DNA of 14,507 nucleotides from positions 1-14,507 of the forward strand of contig JBKPTC010000026.1 of assembly GCA_046735355.1 (NCBI GenBank), given 5' to 3'. The notes under the pieces are model-generated. The model had not been told where the DNA came from, ran no database searches, and saw only the letters and a list, made by a program, of their open reading frames with translations. Source of the stretch: DATAEU01 sp046735355. Lineage in GTDB: Bacteria > Actinomycetota > UBA4738 > HRBIN12. Below are positions 5,936 to 14,507 of this stretch, piece after piece (position 1 is the first letter of the stretch; every line of letters starts with the position of its first letter). Position numbers and translations under genes: made by a program.

Positions 5936-7258
5936 GTGTCGCTGGCAGAACGTCTCGCCCGCCAGGAGCGACCGGACAAGGCCGCCGAGATCCGCGACCG
6001 CGTGCAGGAGCAGTTGGTCGAGGCGCTGGGCCCTCGGTTGTACGACGATGCGATGTCGGATCATGAGCTCCGCGACCTCGTGCACTCGCGCCTGCGCGGC
6101 CTTCTCGACGAGGAGGAGGTCGTGCTATCCGCTCAGGAGAAGGCGCACATCATCCAGCAGATCGGCGACTCGGTCCTCGGCCTCGGTCCGATCGAGCCGT
6201 TCGTCCGAGACGCGGATGTCACGGAGATCATGGTCAACGGCCCGGCGGCGATCTACGTCGAGCGGAACGGCAAGCTTCATCGGACGGAGTCGGCATTCCG
6301 GAGCGACGACGATCTACGGCGCACGATCGACAAGATCGTGGCACGCGTCGGTCGCCGCGTCGACGAATCGTCTCCGTACGTGGACGCTCGACTTGCCGAC
6401 GGCTCCCGCGTAAACGCGATCATCCCGCCGCTCGCGATCCACGGAGCGGCGCTCACGATCCGGAAGTTCGCCGCCGATCCCTACGACGCGCAGGATCTCA
6501 TCACCTTCGGAACGTTCTCACCCGAGGTGGCCCAGTTCCTCAGCCTCTGCGTCCGAGCGCGGCTGAACATCCTCGTCTCGGGTGGGACCGGCGCCGGCAA
6601 GACGACGCTGCTCAACGTGTTGTCGTCGTTCCTCCCCGAGGACGACCGGATCATCACGATCGAGGATGCGGCCGAGCTGCGACTGATGCAGCCGCACATC
6701 GTCGCGCTCGAGTACCGACCTCCGAACATCGAGGGTCGAGGCGAGGTCACGATCCGCGACCTCGTCCGGAACGCACTTCGGATGCGGCCCGATCGGATCG
6801 TCGTCGGCGAGGTTCGAGGCGGCGAAGCACTCGACATGCTCCAGGCCATGAACACCGGTCACGACGGGTCGATCTCGACGATCCACGCGAACACGCCTAG
6901 GGACGTCCTTTCGCGTCTCGAAACGATGGTGTTGATGGCTGGGACGGAGCTGACGGTGAGGGCCGTTCGCGAGCAGGTCGCAGCGGCGATCGATCTCATC
7001 GTCCACGTGAGTCGCCTGTCCGATGGCTCTCGCCGGGTGACGAACGTGACCGAGCTCGTCGGCATGGAGGGCGACGCGATCACGCTGCAGGACCTCTTCG
7101 TGTTCGACTACGGGGCCGGCGTCGACGAGCACGGCCGCGTCCTCGGCAGCCTCACCGCGACCGGTCTCCGGCCGCACTTCGTCGAGCGCGCGGCCGACCG
7201 CGGCGTCCACATCCCGCCGAGTCTGTTCGCGCCGATGCCGGGACGCGAGCCGTGGTGA
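5936..7258 (+). CDS. cpaF: Tad secretion ATPase CpaF/TadA
   Basis: A 440-residue hexameric type II/IV secretion ATPase that powers Flp pilus assembly (and in some Tad systems retraction). The N-terminal helical domain spans about 1-85. The PAS-like N2 region includes LGLGPIEPFVRDADVTEIMVN. The Walker A is GGTGAGKTT at 216-224, the Asp/catalytic Glu box TIEDAAEL at 241-248, the Walker B region IVVGEVRGGEALDML at 288-302, and the His box GHDGSISTIHANT at 308-320. All catalytic motifs look intact and the length is usual. GTG 5936 directly follows the cpaE TAG, with GAGGAGGT at 5923-5930 as a strong ribosome-binding site. The 3' end overlaps the next gene by 7 nt. Confidence 0.96.
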   Translation: MSLAERLARQERPDKAAEIRDRVQEQLVEALGPRLYDDAMSDHELRDLVHSRLRGLLDEEEVVLSAQEKAHIIQQIGDSVLGLGPIEPFVRDADVTEIMVNGPAAIYVERNGKLHRTESAFRSDDDLRRTIDKIVARVGRRVDESSPYVDARLADGSRVNAIIPPLAIHGAALTIRKFAADPYDAQDLITFGTFSPEVAQFLSLCVRARLNILVSGGTGAGKTTLLNVLSSFLPEDDRIITIEDAAELRLMQPHIVALEYRPPNIEGRGEVTIRDLVRNALRMRPDRIVVGEVRGGEALDMLQAMNTGHDGSISTIHANTPRDVLSRLETMVLMAGTELTVRAVREQVAAAIDLIVHVSRLSDGSRRVTNVTELVGMEGDAITLQDLFVFDYGAGVDEHGRVLGSLTATGLRPHFVERAADRGVHIPPSLFAPMPGREPW

Positions 7259-9129
7259 GAAAGGCGCTCGGCTTCGGCTCCGTTCTCGTCGTCTTCCTCG
7301 TGATGGGGATGCCGTGGGCGCACGCCACCGCACAGATCCGGGACGTCGACGTGCGTCGATACCCGGATATCCGGGTGACGCTGTCGACAGACAGCGCCGT
7401 TGGTCTGTCGGCGTCGAACGTCCGGATCACCGAGAACGGCGTCGCGGTCCCAGTGAGCAGGATCAGAGCACTGACGCCATCGCTTCACGACGTCGATGTC
7501 ATCCTTGCCATCGACGTGTCCAACAGCATGCAAGGCCGTGAGTTGCAGACTGCCCTCGCCGCCGCGAAGACGTTCGTCCAGAACGTTCCGTCGTGGATCT
7601 CCGTCGGCGTCGTGTCGTTTGCGAACGACGTGAACGTCGTCTCGCCCATCACCGCCAACCATGACGAGCTTGCTTCGGCGGTTGCGTCGATGACGGCAAC
7701 GACTTCGCAGGGCACTGCACTGTTCGGTGCGGTCTCGCAAGGATCCGCGATGTTCGACTCACACGGACAACACAACTTGATCGTTCTGACGGATGGGCGG
7801 AATACCGCGGACGGATCGGTCGCCGATGCGACGGCCGCCGCCGAAGACGCCGGTGTAACCGTGTTCACGATGGGACTCGTCGGCGGCAGGCCAGACGATG
7901 AAGTGCTCCGCGCCCTGGCCGACCAGACCGGCGGCGCATATCAGCCTCTTTCGAGCGATGACCTCGAAGCCGCGTACAAGACGCTCGCGGTGCAGCTGTC
8001 GCAGCAATATGTCGTTACGTACCGCTCGAAGGTCCCGTATGGCGCGCCTGCATCCATCGAGGTCGATGTTCCGGGTGGCTCGGATGAGCGACACTTGGTG
8101 ATGCCGCCACGCCCGGGGGCCGGGGTCTCGGAATCGAGCTCGCTCCTCGAGCGGTTCTTCGACAACCGAGTGAGTCTCTTCTTTATCGTCGGTCTTGCGT
8201 TCGTCGCCGCGTACATGCTCATGAACCTCATCACGGTCAGGACGTTCGATGCGCGGCGTCAGCGGGATCTCGCCGCTCGCATGATGGCCGATCCGAGCGC
8301 ATCCGGCCCGATCGTGGAGGACAGCGCCGGACTCCACGCTCCTCGGCAGTTGACCGAAGCGATCGAGAAGGGCGCTGCGGCCGCGGGCGTTCTGCGACCC
8401 GTCGCCAGGATGATCGAGCGAGCGGGATGGAAGATCAGCGTCGGCGAATTCCTGCTTCCCTCGCTCGTCGTCCCTCTGGTGCTCGGAGTGCTGGTCGGGG
8501 CGCTCCTCAACCCGATCGTCGGTGCATTGATCCTCGTTGTAGCTGTCGCGCTTCCGTTTGTCCTGCTTTCGAGGGCGGCGAGAGGTCGCATCAACCTGCT
8601 GCAGTCGCAGCTGGTCGATGTCCTGATGATCCTGGCAAGCTCGCTCCGAGCGGGTCACAGCTTCCTCCAAGCGCTCGACTCCGTCGCCAAGGAGGTGGAG
8701 GAGCCGGCGGCCTCCGAGTTCTCCCGCGTCCTGTCGGAGGTGCAGCTCGGACGGACCGTCGACGACGCTCTGCAGGCACTCGCCGATCGGGTCGGCAGTC
8801 AGGATCTCGACTGGGCGGTCACCGCGATCGCGATCCAGCGTAAGGTCGGCGGCAACCTCGCCGAGGTCCTGGAGACCGTCGCCGGCACGATCCGTGAACG
8901 CGAAACGATCCGGCGGCAGGTCAGGGTGCTGTCGGCTGAGGGTCGGTGGTCGGTTGTCATCCTGATCCTGCTGCCGTTCATCATCGTCGGCTACCTCCTC
9001 CTCGTGAACCCGTCGTACCTGTCGCCGCTCCTGACGACGCCCGTCGGCCGGATCGCGATGGGTGGCGGCGCGCTCTTGATGATCGTCGGGTTCGTCTGGA
9101 TGCGGAAGATCGTGAGGCTCGATGCGTAA
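7252..9129 (+). CDS. tadB: VWA-TadB fusion: Tad inner-membrane platform protein with extracytoplasmic VWA domain
   Basis: A 625-residue protein, about twice the length of ordinary TadB. Residues 1-26 form a signal peptide (hydrophobic core VLVVFLVMGM, AHA cleavage box). A von Willebrand A domain follows at about 80-255 with a complete MIDAS: DVSNS (Asp88, Ser90, Ser92), Thr155 in TSQGTALF and Asp181 in VLTDGRNT. A membrane helix at about 308-326 returns the chain to the cytoplasm. The TadB part has helices at about 400-438, a T2SSF domain at about 447-575 (LRAGHSFLQALDSVAKE, RKVGGNLAEVLETVAGTIRERE) and C-terminal helices near 580-597 and 605-620. By family TadB with TadC forms the platform moved by CpaF; the VWA would face outward and could bind protein ligands through a metal ion. 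Starts at GTG 7252 or the adjacent GTG 7255, which would give a GTGA overlap with cpaF. It overlaps tadC by 8 nt. Confidence 0.93.
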   Translation: MVRKALGFGSVLVVFLVMGMPWAHATAQIRDVDVRRYPDIRVTLSTDSAVGLSASNVRITENGVAVPVSRIRALTPSLHDVDVILAIDVSNSMQGRELQTALAAAKTFVQNVPSWISVGVVSFANDVNVVSPITANHDELASAVASMTATTSQGTALFGAVSQGSAMFDSHGQHNLIVLTDGRNTADGSVADATAAAEDAGVTVFTMGLVGGRPDDEVLRALADQTGGAYQPLSSDDLEAAYKTLAVQLSQQYVVTYRSKVPYGAPASIEVDVPGGSDERHLVMPPRPGAGVSESSSLLERFFDNRVSLFFIVGLAFVAAYMLMNLITVRTFDARRQRDLAARMMADPSASGPIVEDSAGLHAPRQLTEAIEKGAAAAGVLRPVARMIERAGWKISVGEFLLPSLVVPLVLGVLVGALLNPIVGALILVVAVALPFVLLSRAARGRINLLQSQLVDVLMILASSLRAGHSFLQALDSVAKEVEEPAASEFSRVLSEVQLGRTVDDALQALADRVGSQDLDWAVTAIAIQRKVGGNLAEVLETVAGTIRERETIRRQVRVLSAEGRWSVVILILLPFIIVGYLLLVNPSYLSPLLTTPVGRIAMGGGALLMIVGFVWMRKIVRLDA

Positions 9130-10054
9130 TCAGATCTATCTCTTGGTCGCGGTTGGCGGAACGTTCGCGACGGTGGTCGCCGGCGGTGTTGCGTGGGTCG
9201 CGTCAGCCCGTGGCCGTCGGCCGGGGGAGGTTCTCGAAGGTCAGTTGCAGAGTGCCGGACTGCCGACTGGCGGCGCTCCTGGCGTTCCGCTCTCCGAGCG
9301 TGTCGTAGCGCCGACGGCGTCAGCGCTGGCGCGGATCGCTCTCCGGCTCACGCCGGCCGGAGCCAGGAACAAGATCGACGAGAAGTTGATGCTGGCCGGA
9401 AGTCCCAACGGATGGACGGGCGAACGCGTCCTTGCCGTCAAGGGGATGATGCTGTTCATCGGTCTGTTCATGGGGTCACTGGTCGGCGTTGCGACCGGCA
9501 ACGGGATCGTCAGAGCGGTCGGCATCCCGATGTTTGCCTTGATCTTGTACATGGTTCCGGGCGCGGTGCTGTCGCAATCCGTTCTCACTCGCCAGGAGAA
9601 GATCCGGCGATCGTTGGCGGACACCGTCGACCTCCTCACGATCAGCGTCGAAGCCGGTCTGTCGTTCGACGCAGCCCTGCTGCACGTCCGGCGAACGATG
9701 AAGGGCCCGCTCTCCGAGGAGATCGGGCGGATGCTGCACGAGGTTCAGCTCGGCGTTTCCCGCTCGGATGCGTTCCGGCATCTGTCGGAGCGCGTCAACG
9801 TGCCCGACCTCAAGGGATTCGTCCTCGCGATGATCCAGGCGGACGTCTTCGGCGTCAGCGTTGCCGGCGTGCTCCGTGCGCAGTCGCATGAGATGAGAAC
9901 GAAGCGACGTCAGTACGCCGAGGAGCGCGCGATGAAGATCCCGGTGAAACTTCTGTTCCCGATGATCGGGTGCGTCATGCCCGCGCTCTTCGTCGTCATC
10001 CTGGGCCCGGCCGCCATCAAGATCTTCCAGACGCTCGTGAAGGGCGCGCTGTAG
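9122..10054 (+). CDS. tadC: Tad inner-membrane platform protein TadC
   Basis: A 310-residue integral membrane protein of usual TadC length. Predicted helices lie at about 5-27, 106-125, 132-152 and 276-297. The T2SSF domain at about 165-290 contains SLADTVDLLTISVEAGLSF, EVQLGVSRSDAFRHLSERV and DVFGVSVAGVLRAQSHEMR, the last being the characteristic TadC segment, ending with KIPVKLLFPMIGCVMPALF. ATG 9122 overlaps the tadB stop by 8 nt, so the two platform subunits are translationally coupled. It is the last gene of the Tad operon and converges on the minus-strand methyltransferase with only 28 nt between stops. Confidence 0.94.
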   Translation: MRNQIYLLVAVGGTFATVVAGGVAWVASARGRRPGEVLEGQLQSAGLPTGGAPGVPLSERVVAPTASALARIALRLTPAGARNKIDEKLMLAGSPNGWTGERVLAVKGMMLFIGLFMGSLVGVATGNGIVRAVGIPMFALILYMVPGAVLSQSVLTRQEKIRRSLADTVDLLTISVEAGLSFDAALLHVRRTMKGPLSEEIGRMLHEVQLGVSRSDAFRHLSERVNVPDLKGFVLAMIQADVFGVSVAGVLRAQSHEMRTKRRQYAEERAMKIPVKLLFPMIGCVMPALFVVILGPAAIKIFQTLVKGAL

Positions 10055-10062
10055 ACCGTCGC

Positions 10063-10079
10063 GAGGCGCCGGGGGCCTC
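10063..10079. terminator. Possible bidirectional terminator between tadC and the methyltransferase
   Basis: GAGGC (10063-10067) and GCCTC (10075-10079) flank a 7-nt GC-rich loop in the 28-nt gap between convergent genes. The stem is short and the downstream T content is low on both strands, so only the location argues for a terminator. Confidence 0.3.
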
Positions 10080-10082
10080 ATC

Positions 10083-10709
10083 TTATCGCTTCGTGAGGAT
10101 GAACGCCGCTCTTCGCTCACCGGGCTCGGTCGACATCCGTTCCACGTCGAACGCGTCGCCGAACAGATCGAGTTCCTCGCCCGGCTCGATCACGAACGGA
10201 GCGATCCTGGACGGGCCGCGATAGCTGATCACCGGCAGTTCAGCCCTTGCCGCGTACCAGCACCAGACGAGGACGACGGTCCCTGACCGACTAAGTCGCC
10301 TCGCTTCGGTGGCGATGCCGCGGCGGCCGTCAGCATCCAGGTCCTGCACGACGTTGTAGAGCAGGATCAAGTCGTACGGTGTCGTCAGTGACTCGATCGG
10401 GCGGGTGATGTCGCCGACGACGAACGTCGCCGACAGCCCGGCAGCGTCCGCGGCATTCTGTGCCTGGGCGATGGCTGTAGCCGAGAAATCGACGCCCGTC
10501 GCATCCCATCCCTTCTCGGCCAGGAAGAGGACGTTCGTCCCGATCCCGCAACCGAGGTCGATGGCTCGGGCACCGCCAAGCCGTTCGGGCGTGACGACGC
10601 CGTCACCGACGAGTTGCCGAAGTTCGGGACCGACGCCGACCTCCCAGCCACGACGCCATCTCGCCGCTCCGGTCCGATACAGGAGGTCGTAGATCCGTCG
10701 GCTTGGCAT
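10083..10709 (-). CDS. Class I SAM-dependent methyltransferase
   Basis: A 208-residue protein with the methyltransferase fold near its N-terminal half. Motif I is AIDLGCGIGTN at about residues 49-59. The acidic strand-2 end is ATGVDFSATAIAQAQ (Asp74). The third motif is VVGDITRP (Asp100), and motif IV is YDLILLYNVVQDLD. The acceptor substrate cannot be told; the ending with EPGEELDLFGDAFDVERM is not diagnostic. Start: the ATG at 10709 lies 19 nt after the upstream PotD-like stop with TGAGGAAAG between. A longer frame reaching 10796 would run into the PotD gene and is not supported. The two genes look like one transcript. Overall it resembles the small methyltransferases annotated as UbiE/Tam-like, but no specific role is claimed. 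Confidence 0.85.
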   Translation of the reverse strand: MPSRRIYDLLYRTGAARWRRGWEVGVGPELRQLVGDGVVTPERLGGARAIDLGCGIGTNVLFLAEKGWDATGVDFSATAIAQAQNAADAAGLSATFVVGDITRPIESLTTPYDLILLYNVVQDLDADGRRGIATEARRLSRSGTVVLVWCWYAARAELPVISYRGPSRIAPFVIEPGEELDLFGDAFDVERMSTEPGERRAAFILTKR

Positions 10710-10728
10710 TGTCGGGAAGTCGCTTTCC

Positions 10729-11961
10729 TCAGGTTCCGACGTCGACGATCGCGGCAAAGACGCCGCGCCACGCGCTGCGTTCCTCCGCCGTGGCAAGGCG
10801 CGGGTAGTAGCGGAGCGGTGTTCCGGCGCCGAATGTCGCGCCGGACTGTGACGACTCGCCGATCAGCTCCGTAGACGGGAACACCAGATCGCTGCGCGCC
10901 ACCTTCGGGTCGTGCAGGCGGTCCGCTACGACCTCTCGCGCCGCCGGAACCGGCGAGATGTACCAGACCCAGTCCGCGATCAACGCCGCCGCACGCGGCT
11001 CGTACACGAAGTCCATCAATGCGAGCGCGTCGACGGGATGCCGAGCGCCGCGCGGGATGAGCATGTTGTCGGTCCAGAACACGACGCCCTCGTTGGGGAC
11101 GACGAACTCGAGCTCCGGATGCCCGAGCCGGTTGGCCTGGTAGATGTCGCCGGACCACGCCTGCGAGATCCAGATGTCTCCCTTCTCCAGCCCCCGCACG
11201 TATCCCTGGTCGTAGTACTTGCGAACGATGCCGTCGTCGCGCTGCTGGCGAAGCATCGTCGCGGCGCGCTGCCAGTCCGCGTCACTCGAGGTCGCGGGGT
11301 CCGTGCCGCTCGCGAGCAGCCCCGTCGCGCCGAGGTCCATCAGGTCGGTCAGCATCCCCACCCGCTCGCGCAGCGCGGGCGCCCACAGGTCGAGCAGGCT
11401 GTTCGGTGCGCGGCCGAGGGCCTCGACCGCCTCCGGTCGGTACGCGATCCCCGTGAGCCCCGACTGCCACGCGACGGAGTACCGGTTGCCCGGATCCCAG
11501 TACGGGTCCGTCACGGCGGGGGAGGCGTTCACGGCGAACGTCGGAAGCCTCGAGTGCTCGAGCGGGATCAGCCAGTCGCGCTCGATCAGCGTGGAGAGCT
11601 CCGGGCCGTTCGTCATGACGATGATGTCGTATCCGGTCGGCCGGCCGGCCTCCAACGCCGGGGCGATCGACTCGAGGAACGCGGCGTTGTCGTTGATCGG
11701 CCGGTAGTAGTTCACGCGGATGCCCGTCCGATCCGTGAACAGCTCCAGTGACGGATGCGTGCTCCCGCGCGTCCGGTCGATGTAGTACGGCCAGTTCGCG
11801 AAGTCGACCGTGCCCGTCTGTGTCCGTCTGGCCCACCAGCTGTCCCAGTCGACGAGCTCGGACGACGTGTACGGGTGCGTGCACGCGGCGGCGAGCGCCG
11901 CGACGCCGGCCACGCCGGCGGTGCGCAGGAGCTGTCGTCGTGTCAGATGCGGATCAGGCAT
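10729..11961 (-). CDS. PotD-like polyamine/solute-binding lipoprotein (ABC transporter)
   Basis: A 410-residue protein. LTRRQLLRTAGVAGVAALAAAC at residues 6-27 is a Tat signal with twin Arg and an invariant-position Cys27, giving a lipid-anchored exported protein. The -3 residue of the lipobox is Ala rather than Leu, which is acceptable. The mature part has the extracellular solute-binding fold with DFANWPYYID early, YDIIVMTNGPELSTLIERDWL, the hinge region AWQSGLTGIAYRPEAV, and WISQAWSGDIYQANR, all typical of spermidine/putrescine PotD relatives. ATG 11961 was preferred to a longer frame from 12030 because it places the Tat motif at the N-terminus. No permease or ATPase gene is within the window, so it is either an orphan or its partners lie elsewhere. 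Substrate is inferred from family only. The methyltransferase follows 19 nt downstream. Confidence 0.9.
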   Translation of the reverse strand: MPDPHLTRRQLLRTAGVAGVAALAAACTHPYTSSELVDWDSWWARRTQTGTVDFANWPYYIDRTRGSTHPSLELFTDRTGIRVNYYRPINDNAAFLESIAPALEAGRPTGYDIIVMTNGPELSTLIERDWLIPLEHSRLPTFAVNASPAVTDPYWDPGNRYSVAWQSGLTGIAYRPEAVEALGRAPNSLLDLWAPALRERVGMLTDLMDLGATGLLASGTDPATSSDADWQRAATMLRQQRDDGIVRKYYDQGYVRGLEKGDIWISQAWSGDIYQANRLGHPELEFVVPNEGVVFWTDNMLIPRGARHPVDALALMDFVYEPRAAALIADWVWYISPVPAAREVVADRLHDPKVARSDLVFPSTELIGESSQSGATFGAGTPLRYYPRLATAEERSAWRGVFAAIVDVGT

Positions 11962-11999
11962 GGTCGGGGCCGAGCGGTCTCGGGGAACCGTGGCCGAGC

Positions 12000-12009
12000 C
12001 TACCGGTAG
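12000..12009. repeat. 10-bp palindrome in the divergent region before the PotD-like gene and groES
   Basis: CTACCGGTAG is perfectly self-complementary and lies 39 bp upstream of the PotD-like start, in the divergent intergenic region. It could be an operator for the minus-strand pair. Its short length makes chance a real alternative. Confidence 0.25.
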
Positions 12010-12040
12010 CCGTGGCGTCGCGGAACCCAACGAAGCTCGG

Positions 12041-12070
12041 TTGACCCCCTGGCACTCGCCTGGCTATCCT
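12041..12070 (+). promoter_or_regulatory. Promoter of the groES-groEL operon
   Basis: TTGACC at 12041-12046 and TATCCT at 12065-12070 are separated by 18 bp and lie immediately before the CIRCE element. This is the standard housekeeping-sigma layout for HrcA-controlled chaperonin operons, with the operator covering the transcription start. Confidence 0.75.
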
Positions 12071-12071
12071 G

Positions 12072-12098
12072 TTAGCACTCACGACGGCTGAGTGCTAA
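12072..12098. promoter_or_regulatory. CIRCE operator (HrcA-binding site)
   Basis: TTAGCACTC-N9-GAGTGCTAA matches the CIRCE consensus at every arm position (12072-12080 and 12090-12098, spacer 12081-12089). It lies 2 bp after the -10 box and 64 bp before groES. By established knowledge HrcA binds here and represses until heat shock; hrcA itself is not in the window. The arms extend by one more G/C pair (12071 and 12099). Confidence 0.97.
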
Positions 12099-12162
12099 CG
12101 CCTGCCGGGGCGTTACGAGAGCAAGGCCGAGAACGAAGGCCAAGAAAGAAGGAGGGAAACGG

Positions 12163-12459
12163 ATGGCGGAGTTCAGCCTGAAGCCGCTCGAGGACCGCAT
12201 CGTGGTCAAGCCGAGCGAGGAAGAGCAGACCACGATCTCCGGGATCGTCATCCCCGACACCGCTAAGGAGAAGCCGCAGGAGGGTCAGGTCGTGGCGGTC
12301 GGTCCGGGTCGCTTCGAGGACGGGAACCGCGTCCCGCTCGACGTCAACGTCGGCGACAAGGTCATCTACAGCAAGTACGGCGGCACCGAGGTCAAGGTCG
12401 AGGGCGAGGAGTACCTGATCCTGTCGGCCCGCGATGTCCTCGCCGTCCTGTCGAAGTAA
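12163..12459 (+). CDS. groES: Co-chaperonin GroES (Hsp10)
   Basis: A 98-residue protein of normal length. LKPLEDRIVVKPSEEEQTT opens the beta-barrel, and SGIVIPDTAKEKPQEG covers the mobile loop (Gly-Ile-Val-Ile hydrophobic tripeptide that contacts GroEL). VVAVGPGR, GDKVIYSKYGGTEVK and EEYLILSARDVLAVL complete the family pattern. It forms the heptameric lid of the GroEL folding chamber in the cytoplasm. AAGGAGGGA shortly before ATG 12163 is a strong ribosome-binding site. It is first in the CIRCE-controlled operon, 65 nt before groEL. Confidence 0.98.
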   Translation: MAEFSLKPLEDRIVVKPSEEEQTTISGIVIPDTAKEKPQEGQVVAVGPGRFEDGNRVPLDVNVGDKVIYSKYGGTEVKVEGEEYLILSARDVLAVLSK

Positions 12460-12483
12460 CGCATCCAGTGTTCCGGTGAGGGT

Positions 12484-12497
12484 CGCGCGGCCGCGCG
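12484..12497 (+). other. GC-rich palindrome between groES and groEL
   Basis: CGCGCGGCCGCGCG is a perfect 14-bp palindrome in the 65-nt intergenic gap, 27 nt before the groEL start and upstream of its ribosome-binding site (AAAGGGGAG). As RNA it can fold into a short hairpin. Intergenic hairpins in groESL messages are known to be processing sites in some bacteria, but here that is only an inference. Confidence 0.4.
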
Positions 12498-12524
12498 GCC
12501 TTCGCCGTCGAAAGGGGAGTTCGC

Positions 12525-14141
<1,617 letters not shown>

Positions 14142-14166
14142 TCCACCTCACACTAGTAGAGCGGTT

Positions 14167-14196
14167 CGAGGGCCGGCGCTTCGGCGCCGGCCCTCG
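14167..14196 (+). terminator. Intrinsic terminator of groESL with UUCG tetraloop
   Basis: Arms CGAGGGCCGGCGC (14167-14179) and GCGCCGGCCCTCG (14184-14196) pair perfectly over 13 bp around a TTCG loop closed by C-G, the extra-stable tetraloop form. TTCTCT follows. It lies 25 nt after the groEL stop. Confidence 0.93.
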
Positions 14197-14507
14197 TTCT
14201 CTCATGTGGCTGCCGTCTTGCTCCCGGACGGGGCGGCTCCTCCGCGGTGTGGAGCGCGCTGTCGCGTGGCCAAGAGTGCTACGGCATCTGCCTGATAAGG
14301 CCTCGTCGACGGGAGCCGGGCACACACGACGCGACCATCTGGCGGTCCGTAGCGCACGCGTGTGACCCGTCCTTCACGTCCTCGTCCGCTCGGCTGATCC
14401 GCCTCCAGGCATCTACTTACCGACGTCAGATGATTGACTCGGCAACCCGCCCGGGCGAAACTCCGCGCCTGTCCTGAGACGCGCACGGACTCCAACCGGG
14501 GGGAGTG
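14197..14507. other. Gene-free stretch, probable leader of a gene beyond the window
   Basis: No reading frame here looks like a protein family, and no tRNA or known riboswitch was recognised. TTGACT at 14434-14439 could be a -35 box, with GAAACT (14457-14462) only a poor -10. The window ends with GGGGGGAG at 14498-14505, a possible ribosome-binding site for a plus-strand gene starting outside. Confidence 0.35.

Noticed and set aside
4958..6085. 375-residue minus-strand open frame opposite cpaE and cpaF
   Set aside because: It spans two confidently identified plus-strand genes and has the low-complexity Arg/Asp composition of a shadow frame.
10710..10796. N-terminal extension of the methyltransferase to 10796
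   Set aside because: It reads into the end of the PotD-like gene in another frame. ATG 10709 follows that gene's stop at a normal spacing.

Overview
The window is high-GC DNA with many GTG starts, tightly overlapping genes, strong purine-rich ribosome-binding sites and a CIRCE-controlled groESL operon. I see no secretin or other outer-membrane component of the Tad system. Together with a Tat-type lipoprotein signal, this points to a monoderm, actinobacterial-type organism (Actinomycetota or a neighbouring deep lineage). That placement is inference from style and gene content, because no rRNA or other phylogenetic marker beyond GroEL/GroES is present.

Layout, left to right. (1) Positions 2-1186: the 3' part of a gene whose product joins the C-terminal end of a GT28/PssE-like glycosyltransferase to a PAPS-type sulfotransferase; its 5' end lies outside the window. 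(2) Positions 1187-2257: a LuxR/NarL-type regulator whose receiver domain has lost the phospho-acceptor aspartate, flanked on both sides by short palindromes that could be operators. (3) Positions 2258-10054: a compact Tad (tight adherence, type IVc) pilus locus, all on the plus strand: Flp pilin, two tandem hairpins, TadE, a Cys-rich TadG-like protein, CpaB/RcpC, CpaE, CpaF/TadA, a VWA-TadB fusion and TadC. Most genes from tadE to tadC overlap or abut. (4) Positions 10083-11961, minus strand: a Tat-exported PotD-like polyamine-type binding lipoprotein followed by a class I SAM methyltransferase. (5) Positions 12041-14196: promoter, perfect CIRCE operator, groES, groEL and a very strong terminator with a UUCG tetraloop. 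(6) Positions 14197-14507: no recognisable gene, ending in what looks like the leader of a gene beyond the window.

How the parts may work together. The regulator sits directly upstream of the pilin and could control the Tad genes without phosphorylation (inference). The pilin is separated from the assembly genes by two strong hairpins, which would let the abundant subunit be made in excess of the machinery. CpaF powers, and TadB/TadC form, the inner-membrane platform. CpaE is the localisation ATPase, CpaB is the extracytoplasmic SAF-domain component, and TadE and TadG-like are minor pilin-like proteins. The most unusual architecture is TadB carrying its own signal peptide and an extracytoplasmic von Willebrand A domain with an intact MIDAS, in a locus whose TadG-like protein has no VWA. 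No prepilin peptidase (TadV/CpaA) is present, so it must be encoded elsewhere. No CRISPR, tRNA, rRNA, insertion sequence or integrase was seen.
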